Below are positions 32,301-43,459 of a DNA stretch of 64,000 nt, one piece after another. The stretch is from contig JAHLEZ010000012.1 in assembly GCA_020726505.1 (NCBI GenBank), positions 2,604,001 to 2,668,000 of the forward strand, given 5' to 3'. Each line of letters begins with the position of its first letter. Within the stretch, counting starts at the first letter, position 1. Made by a program: the position numbers and the translations under genes. This DNA comes from Leptodontidium sp. MPI-SDFR-AT-0119 (lineage: Eukaryota > Ascomycota > Leotiomycetes > Helotiales > Leptodontidiaceae). The notes beneath the pieces are model-generated. The model was not told the origin of the DNA and ran no database searches. It saw only the letters and a list, made by a program, of their open reading frames with translations.

Positions 32301-34175
32301 TACAGAAGTGATCGAATCGCTAGAATCAACCCACTGATTCTTGTAACTATAAGCTCTGTAGAGATAATATAAAGCGCGGTAATAATTAACTCTAATTAGG
32401 CAATCCCTAAGTATTTTAATACTTCCTTTATAACTCTTTATTTATTTGAAGATCAGGGGGGTAAAGAGCTTACTACGTTATATAGTGTGATCCTTATAGT
32501 AATTCTTCTTAAATTAAAGGAAGCGAAGAAGATTTCAGTGCTAGACTTTAGCTTAAGTACTTTAAAAATAAAGCTTCCTCGAGTTCATTAGAAAAACGCT
32601 CTTAAGGAGTTAAGGTCTTAGAAGGATTTAGTAGACTATTAATTTAGAGAGTAGTTCAAGGCCGACGCTAAGCTTGAAATCAAAAACCTAGAATCGCGAG
32701 ACTGTTAGAGAGTCGTAAAAGAATCTAAAGCTAAATTAATAAAGCTTGTGCCGTTAATGTGGGTTTTTACTTATAAAGAGGCTTTAGATGGATATATTTC
32801 TCGATGCCGATCAAGGCTAGTTATACGAGGCGATCTCTAAGACAAGGCTACTATGCTCTCAACGTACGCCGTAACCCTCGTATTAAAGAGCTTTCGACTA
32901 GCTATAGCTTTAGCCGCGCATTTTGACTTAGAAATACGGCAATTCGACGTTATTAACGTATTTATTAATGCGGTTCGGACTAAAGATTCGCCACTAGTCT
33001 TATATTAGTTATTAGACGGCTATCGCTCCTATAGCTTATACGTCGAAGTTAATCGAGCACTATATAGTATAAGAGACTCTCTTTCCCTATAGTATAAGGA
33101 GTTTACTAAGACCCTTATATAGCTCTATTTAATTATAAGTAAAGAAGAACCCTATATATTTTTCGATCAAAAGAGAAAGATATTTATATTATTCTTTATA
33201 GACGACATTCTAGTCCTTTACTATAGGAACGATTTTACCTCAGCCGAAGCTATAATTAATAGAATTTATTAAGTATATAAACTTCGCGAAATAGAAATAA
33301 TAAACTAATTCCTTAAAGTTAAAATCATTAGGAATCGAGCACAAGGAATAATCTCTTTTACTCACGATATATATATCGAGAAAATCACTAATAAATTCAG
33401 TCTAACGACATTATTACTTAAGAGTACGCCACTTCCAGGGATCGAGCTCACTAAGTACGAAGGCATTACTCTCTTCAGCCGAGTAAAAGAGTATTAGGTA
33501 AAGGTCAGATTAGTACTTTACACGGCAATTCTCATAAGACTTAATATTACTTACGCCGCTTCGCGATTATCTCACTTCTTGACAAATCTAAGCGAAGAGT
33601 ATATTAAGGCTATAAATTGGACTATTGAATACCTTTAGAGTACTCGATACTTGGCGATTTAGTACTTAATAGAACAGCAAGAAATTCAGCTGTTTATTGC
33701 CTCTAATACCTCTTTTGCCGACGATGCCGAGACTCGACGATCATCCCAAGCCTTTACTGCTGCTCTTTTCGGAGGTATTTTTAACTAAAGAGCTAATTTA
33801 CAAGCTACAGTTACTACTTCAACTACTAAAGTAGAGTTACTAGGAGTCGAAAGAACTACTAAGGCAATAATGACGCTCAAAAGGCTGTTTATAGAGATTC
33901 TTCTTAACTTAAGAGAAGTTTAGAAAATCTATTGCGACAACAAGTAAACAATTCGACTAATTATTAGTAAAGGCGAGCGAATTATAATAAAGTTACGCCA
34001 CGTTAATATTTAAAATATATGGCTTTATCAAGAGTACTCTAAAGGTACTTTTGAGATCACTTACTTATTTACGACAGAAATACCGGCTAATAGACTTACA
34101 AAGAACCTCACTCGTTAATAATTCGATCATTTCCGAGCTCTTTTGAATCTCAAGGACGTTAGAGCGCAGATCTCT
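29331..34175 (+). pseudogene. C1 gag-pol polyprotein remnant (copia order), RIP-inactivated
   Basis: Plus-strand pol domains are readable through many TAA/TAG stops. The protease-linker region is at about 30060-30490, with open stretches such as NVIVIKGFYINIILEARLLN. The integrase zinc/pre-integrase region at about 30650-30900 includes RVGHLGPRAL and LTWDLFDYDLSYNG. The reverse transcriptase starts at about 32750 with VPLMWVFTYKEALDGYISR and RLVIRGDL, and has FIDDILVLYYRNDF at about 33194-33230 with the catalytic Asp pair intact. RNase H runs to about 34170, ending PADRLTKNLTR. Gag lies partly before (22210-22719) and partly after the G1 insertion. No long frame survives, so the product cannot be made. 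Confidence 0.85.
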
Positions 34176-34199
34176 ACTACTCCACAGCTCTTTTAATCT

Positions 34200-35500
34200 T
34201 TCTTTTACAAAATCTTCCTTTAATTTAACTTATATTCTTTTGAATTATATATTTCTTTTGTTCCTTACATTTTTATTACTTATTTCAAGTATATTACAAG
34301 AGCTATAACGCTTACTTTAAGTTTCCTTTGTCAAAGTAGTATTATTAAGGTGGCTAGCTCTTAAAATCCGCCCTTTACTACTATTAAGGCTATTTCTAGG
34401 AATCCGAACCTTTTCAAAGTAAAATACAGGGGTAACTTAGTTATTTAAGGGTTCTTAAGCCCCGCCTTATATAAAAACAGCGTAATATAACGTAAGCCCG
34501 TAAATATAAGGGGTAATTTAGTTATATAAGGGTTCCTAAGCCCTAGAAGTACACTATTACTACTCATAAGCGCTTGTCCTCCTTTAGCTCTAGAGCTGTC
34601 TAGAGAGTAGCCTAATATTAGTTAAGAAACTTCTAGGGTCAGTGAGTTTAATAAAAGGGTTCCTGTGATTACTTACGCTTTAAGGCTCGTTCGCCTTAAT
34701 CGCCTTAATGAGACGAGTGGCGAAGGGAGCTACCTTAGTAAAGTAAAGGACACATTTGTATTTAAAAGAGTACTAAAAGTACTAAGTACCGCGCCCGGTA
34801 GTATTCTCCCGGTAAACGCTAAGTAACGAACTATCTTTTCCCTTCTTGCCTTTAAGGGCCGAATAAGTGTAATACTAGTAAGACACCGCGCGGCGCGCGC
34901 TAATAATAAGAACCGGCTTCTTCTTCTTAATCTCGGCGGCCTCACTAGAGGAGTTAATAGAGCCAGCGAGGGAGGAGAGTGTAATAAGGGCCGTAAAGGG
35001 CTCTCCTTAGCCTCCGGCGAAGGAGGAACTTAACTTCGTAAAGGAAGTAAGTGAACTCTAACCTTAAGGGGAGGGAATTCCTAAGGAAGAGGGAGGGGGG
35101 GGGATCTAACTTAAAACATCGTTTAAAGTGTACTTTTAAATGTCCACGAGTACACTAACTACGGCGGAAAGTTCAGAGGCGGCGGCAGGGGAGGAAGGAG
35201 TAGTAAGGACACGAGCCGGAATAGTACTAGCGTCGGAAGAGATCTATTTATTATAGTCAGCCCTTATAAATTTAGTCTTATAATTAGCCAGCTAAATGCC
35301 GACTCTTTGACTTCGATTACTGTACTAAGGGAATACTGCTTAACTTACGGAAGACATTGTTATTGTTGTTGTTGAGGTTAAGGTTAAAGTTAAGGTTATT
35401 GTTATTACTAGAGGAAAATTTATAAACAAAATAAACTCTTATACTACTAAATATTGTTTTCCTGTCTTCTTTTAGCCTAACGTAGTCGCTTCACAGCTAG
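34200..35500. other. C1 3' region with GC-richer, unexplained sequence
   Basis: About 1.3 kb between RNase H and the 3' LTR. Part of it (about 34730-35240) is richer in GC than its surroundings and less RIP-damaged. It contains a 71-codon minus-strand open frame (34730-34945), a G9 run near 35095 and a TTG/GTT simple repeat at about 35357-35400. I recognise no protein domain. Confidence 0.5.
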
Positions 35501-35506
35501 GGGGTG

Positions 35507-35724
35507 TGTCACAGTATATAATTAGCGGCACCTGCTACACGAGCCTACTAAACGGCCAGGCGTGCTTCTTGCACACCTACAGCTAGTTAAACTTACTTAC
35601 TTAATGTATATATAACTAGCTTTCTCCCTCTTAATAAGAGGGCAGAGCACTTCTCAATTAATTTTTTACTCCCCACTACTTTACTAATTCTCACTTCTCT
35701 ACCCCTTTAGTATTCTACGTGATA
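35507..35724 (+). repeat. C1 3' LTR
   Basis: 218 bp in the same orientation as the 5' LTR, preceded by a purine tract and followed by the target duplicate AAATC. Confidence 0.92.
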
Positions 35725-35729
35725 AAATC

Positions 35730-38199
35730 CTTTTGTAATTTTTATAAGGTATAAACGTCAGTTAATTCAGAATTACTAGTCGCTCTAAATATCCTCGAAA
35801 ACGAGCCTTAAGCACAAATAATCGACGAAGTAAAAGTATAATAAGATAAGGAGGCTCTCGATTTTAACTTTAAAGAGTAAATAAAGTAGGACAAATACTA
35901 ACGAGCACCCGAGCTTAAAGGACTTAAACTGAGTATAACACCTCTTATACTATTTAGTATTACTATAGTTACTTTAATATATACTGCCTTAATAAGGGAG
36001 TATATTATAAAACACGCACAATAGTCGGAAAAGGCTCGGGCTTATAAGGCAGTATATAAGTGGATTTAAGAGACAGTTAATCCTTTGATCTACTAGAGTG
36101 TTATTTAGGAGTACGAGATTAAGGAGGAATAGAGAGTAAAAGAGTAACTCGACAAAATAATAAACAAATTAAACAACCCACGATCTTAGACTTTATAAAT
36201 ACTCTTTAAGGTGTTAAAGAGAGACTACGCTCTTTTAGAAACAAGTAATATTACTAAAGCTTAATCCATATATAAAGAGAAGCTTAAAATCGTTAAAATA
36301 AGACAGGTTAATCCTAAGGTGTGGATTTAAGAGTAGCGATTAGCTTACTAAGATATTTTGTTATACGACATTTTAGACGTTAAAGGCCCCTTAGCGATTA
36401 TTAACTTTATTAAGGTAGTGTAAGAGAAGCTCGTACTTAAATAGGCCTGTGAACGACTGTTTGAGGTCCTTAGAGACGATACTCTTAAGGTTATTTACAA
36501 GTATACGTTGCTTTAATACGTTAATTAGTTATTAGCGCTTAATGAAGAGTCTCTTACGGCTACTAGAAGAAATAAGATAGCTAGATTATATATTACACTT
36601 AAAGAGAGATTAAATACTCTAGGAGCACCACTAGTACTAAAGACTCCTTCGCTAAATACCTCGATTAATACTTGCCTTTATAAAGTGAGCTCTCACTAAT
36701 ATAAAGCGATCGAGTGTTATAGACTTCGATATTACTACGACGGCTTAACCGGGGATAAACTACGTAACTTATTATTTATAAAGGAAATTAAGGAAACTCG
36801 AATTAAGCTTAAAATAGAGTTTCCCGACTTTAAGTAAGTAATTAATAAGAATGGGTAAAAATAAGTAGCAGTAAAGGAAATTACTAAGGGAATAACCTCT
36901 AAAAACTCCTCGTCTTCTCCGACAACCTTAGTAAAAGCCTTAGAGTTACTAAAGTATCCCGGTAATATTAATATATATATAATTAGTCCAGAGTTACTTA
37001 ATAAGGCTCTCGCTACCTTAAGAATCTACGCCACTATTAATATAAATTAACACCTACTTTTAAAGAGCACCTTACTTAATAACGGCGCTGTTATTTATTT
37101 AGTTAATTCGGTTACTTTATTAGAGCCTAGAACCTTTATTAAATTAACTAACGACGATAGTATTAAAGCCGGAACGTCGAGCCTTATAATTAAGGGTCGA
37201 GGTACTCGTGTTTTTAAGGGTACTCTCTATAGCCTTAATAGATTAAACACCAAGGACTTGAGGCTCTCCGACGTCGCTATTATTAGAGGATTTAATATTA
37301 ATATTATTTTAAAAGCTCGTTTGTTAAAGGTTGGAGTTTAGTATAATAAATTAAACTATACGTTGCGCGTGAGATTAGCTAAGAAGAGTATTATATTAAA
37401 GCAATTAGAGCGACAGTTTAACTTAGCTTTCTTTAAATATAAGCCTTTTAATTACTCTTTAGCCTCCGTAATAACTCGCAGCCCTTTAATTCGCTTAACT
37501 CATACCTTTTTAATGTTCTTTACACTTTAAAGGAGTATCTAGTAAGGCTTTTAATAAAGTCGACGATATTTGAGACCACGACTAGACGACGCTAGGTTAT
37601 AGTACTTACGGGCAGGGCACCTATGGAAGGAAGTATTAGAGAATTTAGTTAAGAATGCGCGCAACGTCGAAATCTTAGGCATTACTTAAATTAAGTATAA
37701 AGAGTATTCTTTGACTATCGCGTAGTAAGTCGTTAGTCGAAGACTTTTAAATAGAACAGTTACCCGGCCTTTTTATCGCATTTCTTGGGTCTTATTCGAC
37801 TTCTTTATCGGATTTAATAAAAATAGTTAGCTCTTATTAATTAAAGACTAATATAATGGGAAATTTTATAAATAACTCTTAAAAAACAAAGGGTTAATCG
37901 CCGTCTTAAGAGCTCTTAAATTATTTAAGGCGTAAACGAGACGTTAATTTAGACTTTTGATTTTTAAAATACGCTAAGATAATAATACCTTAGTTATAAG
38001 AATTAATAAATTAACTAAGTACGAAAAGTGGTATATAAAGAATAGTATTAATATTAAGGGTACCCCTTTATCCCTTATACTGCCACTAGAAACACACCTG
38101 AAGGTAAGCGCTAGAGGCCCTGTAATTTAAGCGAGGAACACTAAGATTCAGGCGGTACACTTAAAAGCAGTGTTTTTAGGTGTAATTTCTACGATTTGC
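35730..38199 (+). mobile_element. Copia element C2A, right part (opened by chromovirus G2)
   Basis: Continuation of C2A after the C1 insertion. It ends abruptly at the G2 LTR (38200) inside the integrase region. The remaining 3' half (reverse transcriptase, RNase H, 3' LTR) is not in the window; I infer it lies to the right. Confidence 0.75.
35750..38199 (+). pseudogene. C2A gag, protease and partial integrase remnant
   Basis: Gag-like sequence runs from about 35750 to 36850. The protease region at about 37080-37330 contains NNGAVIYLVNSV, the segment SSLIIKGRGTRVFKGTLY and DVAIIRGFNINIILKARLL, matching the equivalent part of C4. The integrase core includes KYEKWYIKNSINIKGTPLS (about 38017-38075) before G2 interrupts it. 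It carries stop codons of the RIP type throughout. Confidence 0.7.
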
Positions 38200-38501
38200 T
38201 GTTACGACTAGTAAGAGGTTAATACGGCGAGTTGACTCTAGCTTTGTATTTAGGCCTAAAGCTACGCTCAGAATCGAGAAGAAAAGACAAGGAGGAAAGG
38301 AGAGCTCTCTATAAGGGAGGGCTCGAGTATATATATATAAAAGACCCTCCTAATAAGGCCTAGCGTAGTCGAGTATTATTTACGTTAATATATCGCAGGC
38401 TCGCTATTAAGTCTTCCCTATTAGGCTTAACGCCGTCACATAGCCAGCGATGTTATAAGCCCGTGTCAATTAAAATACGAGGCGCATCGTAAGTCGTAAT
38501 A
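38200..38501 (-). repeat. G2 3' LTR
   Basis: 302 bp, collinear with the G1 LTRs, followed inside by a pyrimidine run that is the complement of the polypurine tract. Confidence 0.9.
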
Positions 38502-38619
38502 TTACCCCCCCTCTTAAAAAACTACGTCCACGTAATTATAACTATAATTGTGTCGTCTTTTAAGTCGTTATAATTGTTAATACTAGCGTTATAAGCCTTT
38601 AGCTATTTTGGAAGAGCTT

Positions 38620-41600
38620 TTAACGGGCCCTTAGTAATAAGATGCTCTAAGTAGAACTATTTAATTTTATACGAAGCTATTATAATATCTAAGTATAAGT
38701 ATTACTTTAAGTCCTCGTTAGCGCTTAGTTATTTAATATAATAAAATAACTTATTTCGTATAACCTTAGAGCCAAGGATGCCTTTAATTTCCTACTTATC
38801 TTACTTAAGTAATAATTAAATAAGTGCCGGCGTAACTTTAACTTGTTTAGGCAAGGGGTCGTTAACGTACTTATAAAGCGAGTGTAAGTGGAAGATAGGG
38901 TAAATTTGCTAGTCCTTTAAGAACTCGATTCTTTAACTCTCTTCTTCTCTAGCGATTACCTTAATAGGGCTATACTACTTATTAAACAGCTTCTTTAAGG
39001 GTTAGTCGACATTCTAGTTCTAAGTGTTAACTAATATTAAGTCGCTTACGTCTTAATTAATAACACGTCGCTTATAGTTCATTAGTTGTTTTATTTTCTC
39101 TTATTAATCCTTTAAGGACAATTATATAACTTTCGTAACCTCCTTTATTCGTAATATTACTTATAAAGCCTCCTTACGATTAAGTTTTTTTATTATTATA
39201 ATTAAAGGTTTTAAGTTAACTAAGTCCTAAGAAGTCTTTAGCTTAATATTATTAAGTAATTAAAAAGGAAATAAACGGCCTAAGGACTTATATAATAACG
39301 TTAATTAAGCGATGTTTATAATTAATAAGAGGTCGCTCTAATTGTCTTAGTAATAATAACAAAAGGGGCGGAGCTATTACTTAATATATTAGCTTATTAC
39401 CTTTATTTAGTCGTCGACGTTTAGGTTATACGCCGTCGTAAGCTTTACTTTAGTCCTAAGGATATAATAATACTCTTTTTAAAAGGAGGAAACGAATTAA
39501 AGTCCTTAGTCTAAGATAATTAAGTCTAGTATACTAAAGTATTAGGTCTAATAAACGAGGAAGAGAATAGTTATGCCTTTTATAGTAATTATATTATTAT
39601 AAAGTATTAAGATTAGTTTCTTAAATAAGCAATTAATAATAACTATAGCGAAGTTATAACTGTACTTGTTTAATAATAACTTTATAAAATTTATTATAAA
39701 GTATTAGTACAGCTAAATAAGGATTAATAAGAGGTATAAGAAACTAGGAGTCTTATCTCTTTTGGCCTTTTGCCGGGAGTAGTTGTAATTCGCCACGTAT
39801 CGAGCTACGTTTATAAAGAGGCTATTCTAATAGTATTTGCGGCTTAGTAATGCCTTTGTCTTTCCGATCCTTACGTGTATTACTAAAAGTTAAGAGTATA
39901 TATAGTAAATAAGTGTCGTGCGAAGCTCCGGCGGTTTTAAGGGCACTTCTAGGCGTCCTTAGAAAAGTAACTTATTGTTTATTAACTCGTAATCTAATAA
40001 CTATTCCTTAGCCTTTTATTAAAGGGGCTCTAGCGAAGGCGAAGACTTATTAGCTACGAGTACTTAATTAATAATATTATATTCCGCGATATCGTAGGCT
40101 ATTATAGAGTTAAGGTTAAGCTCTTTTAGCGTAGGGGTCTCTGGGTCGACTAGTATAGCGTCTTACTCTAGAGCTTGCCCTGCTTCGAGAGGTGCTAGGA
40201 ACGCTGTTAAAGTAATAATTACACACAAGTCCAGCTATACTAAATTAGGGGGGGTTTCTTTACTAGGCGCCTTAGAAGAGTCCTAGTAAATCCGTTATCG
40301 CTATTATAAAGGTACCTCTAAGGAGAAAGTACGTATATTTATAAGCTTTAGTAAAGGAGGCTTAAGTAAGGGGCGCTAGCGCGTTAGAAGTGTTATATCC
40401 TGCACCTTCGTTACCGGATTAAGAAGTCGCGAGGGCTATGGCGAGTCAATAATAGCTAGCTAGAAATCGCTAGCGACTCTTTAATTAATCTTATTAGTCG
40501 GGATTAACTATTAGCTATAGATGGCCCGCTTACGTGCCTTTACGACTGTAAAGTCTTAGTCTCGTTAAGATAGCGTATTAGCTAACGTATTAGTAGTTTT
40601 AGTACGATATATAATCGTAAAGTAAAAGTTTATAAAGAATTCAGCCTATTAAGCTTACTTAGCCGTAAGGTCCTTAGTAGTTATAAAGTACTTTAGGGCC
40701 TAATAGTTTATATAAACAAAAACATTTTTCTAGGCACCTAAAAGCTCTAGGCGGTATTATTTAAATAACTAGAAAATCGCTAGTATTTCTTTGTTGTGGA
40801 TTAAGTAATTAAGCTTGGGGTTTATTATAATCTTAAAAAAGTATCTTATAAAGTAAAAAGTGTCGTCCTTTTAAAGTTAAAATAAAATCCTAGCGACGAC
40901 CTTATTTAAGGAGTTAGTCTTTAGTTGTGTTTACTTCATAGGGTTATAGTAGCAAAGAACTAGCGTAAACTAAAGGGCTTCCCGGAGAGTCTCTTAAGCG
41001 TTCTTATAAGCGTTATTAAAAACGAAGGGAACGTTTTTTTTAGTAAGTATTATAAGGGGTTATATAATGCGGCTATAGTCCTTAATAAACCGGTGGTAGA
41101 AGTTACAAAAGCTAAGGTAACTTTATATACCCTTAATATTATTAGCGTATCGCCAGTTTTTAATTATACTAATCTTCTTTAGGTTTACTTTTATACTATC
41201 GACTCCGATAATAAAGCCTAAGAACTTCGTTTTTTATACGCTAAACTCGGACTTCTTAATGTTGGCCTAAAGTTTGTGTATTTATAAAATTACTATTACC
41301 TTTTTAATATAAACTTTATATTCCTCGAAAGTTAATAAGTAAATAAAGATATCGTTTATATAAGTAGTATAAAAGTACTCGAGGTGTTTTATTAAGATAT
41401 TATTAATAAACTACTAGAAAATCACTGGTTTATTAATTAAGTTAAAGGGAAGAACCTTATACTTGTAAGTGCCGTATTAAGTCCAGAAAGTTATATAGTC
41501 TTCGCTCTTAAGAGACATACGAATATAATAGAAAGCTTATTAAATATTAAGCTTTATAAAGACTTTTACTTTAAAAATACGCGCTATTATTTTATTAATT

Positions 41601-43040
41601 AAGGGGATTAGGTACGAGTCCTTCTTTAATAGGGCATTTAGCTTCTTATAATCGACGTATAGCCGAAGACTATTATCGGCTTTCTTAGCGAAGAGAATAA
41701 GAACCGTATATAGTGCGCCCAAGGGCTTAATAAAGCCTTTATATAAGTTATTAACGATATACTACTTAGTCTTTAATAACTATTCTTTAATTATACGTTA
41801 GAGAGGTTTAAAAAACAAGTCGTTCTTCTTAGTAAGCTCGATTTAGTAGTTTATACCTTAGCAATATTTTAGTAGCTCGTTAAAGGCTCGCCGGGAGAAG
41901 AGAGGAATATATTTTTAATACTTTATAAGAAGCTTCTTACTTATTAGCTCGTTATCTTACGTATATTTAGCCTCTAAAGCTTCTTTTAAGGATAAGTCTC
42001 TGTTTATTAATACGAGCTTAACGCTTAATTAATTAAAGGCCTCTCGCCGGCGACGAGTTAGCTCTTAGTTAATCTTATGTACTAATGTCATGAAAGTCTC
42101 TACCTTATTTTTCCTAGCTTTCTTAAGTTAGAAGTATATAATAAATATTATTACTACTAATATAAGGAGGATCTTTATATTAAGCGCTTTTAATTAGTAT
42201 TTCGCTAAAGAGGCTTTATAAGCGTTCTTGTTTTTTAGTAGTAATCCCGGATTACGAGATATTAATAGCTTTAATTAATCCTTTATAATACATAGGCGCT
42301 CTTTAACTTCTTTAGTAAAGCTCGAGGGTCGCGTTAGCGAGATACTAGTTATAAGTCGTATAAAAGCCTTTGACTTAAGGGAATCGTCGAGTGCCGTAAT
42401 CTTGGCTTACCTCCGGCGGTAATTATTTATATTTATAAAAACATCCCTTTATTTCATATTAAGCTAATGAGATTTAATAATTAACTTATTAAAACGGTTA
42501 ATATTAATAAAGACTCGCTAGTTATAGTACGGCTAAATTAATATATCTAATAACTATTTTAGTCGATTACGGTTTTTAATATACGACTACTTTAAGTCGT
42601 AATACTCTAAGAACTTCCGACTTATTAAAACGTTAGTGTTTCTTAAGTTAGTTATTAAGAAGGGGAAGTTAATTCGCTGGCGGTTAATAGTTAAAGTAAA
42701 TAAAACGGTTATATTAAGAGGCTTACTTTTCCTGCTATTATAACTAATTAGGACGATTAGCTAAAGGAGTAATATAAAAGAAATATTAAATTACTTAACG
42801 AGTCGGTATACGAGAGAGGTTTTAATTACACTGAAAATATTAGCTTTATTATTAATATATATAAGTGTTTTAATAAAGAATCCATTTCTTCCTAATTTAA
42901 TATTAATTAAGAATTATCGTCCTTTAATAAAAGCACGGAAATCAAATGCCAAGTCCTTTTATAAGTTATAGCTAATGTCGAGGTATAAGTCTTTGCCACG
43001 GCCTAAAAGTTTTTTAAAAGCTCGTTAGTTTTTAAGTCTT
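38620..43040 (-). pseudogene. G2 pol remnant
   Basis: The reverse transcriptase start is open for 60 codons (41540-41722): LFAKKADNSLRLYVDYKKLN and DSYLIPLINKI. The active site at about 41351-41362 reads YIND, not YIDD, so a catalytic Asp has become Asn by a G-to-A change. Between RNase H and integrase (about 40150-40470) G2 has a spacer about 135 bp longer than, and different from, those of G1 and G3. Stops are frequent. Confidence 0.8.
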
Positions 43041-43047
43041 CGCCGGT

Positions 43048-43347
43048 TGTTACGGCTAGTAAAAGGTTAATACCGCGAGTAGACTTTAGCTTTGTATTTA
43101 GACCTAAAGTTACGCTCAAAATCGAGAAGAAAAGATAAGGAAGAAAGGAGAGCTCTTTATAAGGGAGGGCTCGAGTATATATATATGAAGGACCCTCCTA
43201 ATAGGGCTTAACGTAATTAATGGCTATTTATTTACATATTGTATGCTTACTACTAAGTCTTCCCTATTAGGCTTAGCGCCGTCGCATAGCCAGCGATGCT
43301 ACGAGCCCGTGTCAGTTAGAATACGAGGCGCATCGTAGGTCGTAATA
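43048..43347 (-). repeat. G3 3' LTR
   Basis: About 300 bp, same family and orientation as the G1 and G2 LTRs. Its region around 43215-43255 is more diverged, with small indels. Confidence 0.88.
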
Positions 43348-43459
43348 TTACCCCCCTCTCTTAAAAAACTACGTCCGCGTAATTATAGTTATAACCGTAT
43401 TGTCTTTTAGGTTATTATAATTGTTAATATTAGTGTTATAAGCCTTTAGCCACTTTGGG

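Larger units (their letters stand above)
21992..35724 (+). mobile_element. Ty1/copia retrotransposon C1, complete, split by chromovirus G1
   Basis: Two 218-bp LTRs (21992-22209 and 35507-35724) in direct orientation are flanked by the 5-bp duplication AAATC (21987-21991 and 35725-35729). Without the nested G1 (6,601 bp plus a 5-bp duplication), C1 is about 7.13 kb. Its pol order of protease, integrase, reverse transcriptase, RNase H is the Ty1/copia order. A purine tract (AGCTAGGGGG) precedes the 3' LTR. All frames carry many TAA/TAG stops from RIP. About 1.3 kb between RNase H and the 3' LTR is not accounted for by pol. Confidence 0.93.
38200..43047 (-). mobile_element. Chromovirus G2, 3' part (LTR plus pol; opened by G3)
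   Basis: Minus-strand element with its 3' LTR at 38200-38501 and pol extending right to 43047, at the position matching about 27415 in G1. There a second LTR of the same family begins. Gag and the 5' LTR are missing from the window. Interruption by G3, not random truncation, fits the sharp LTR junction. Confidence 0.82.
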
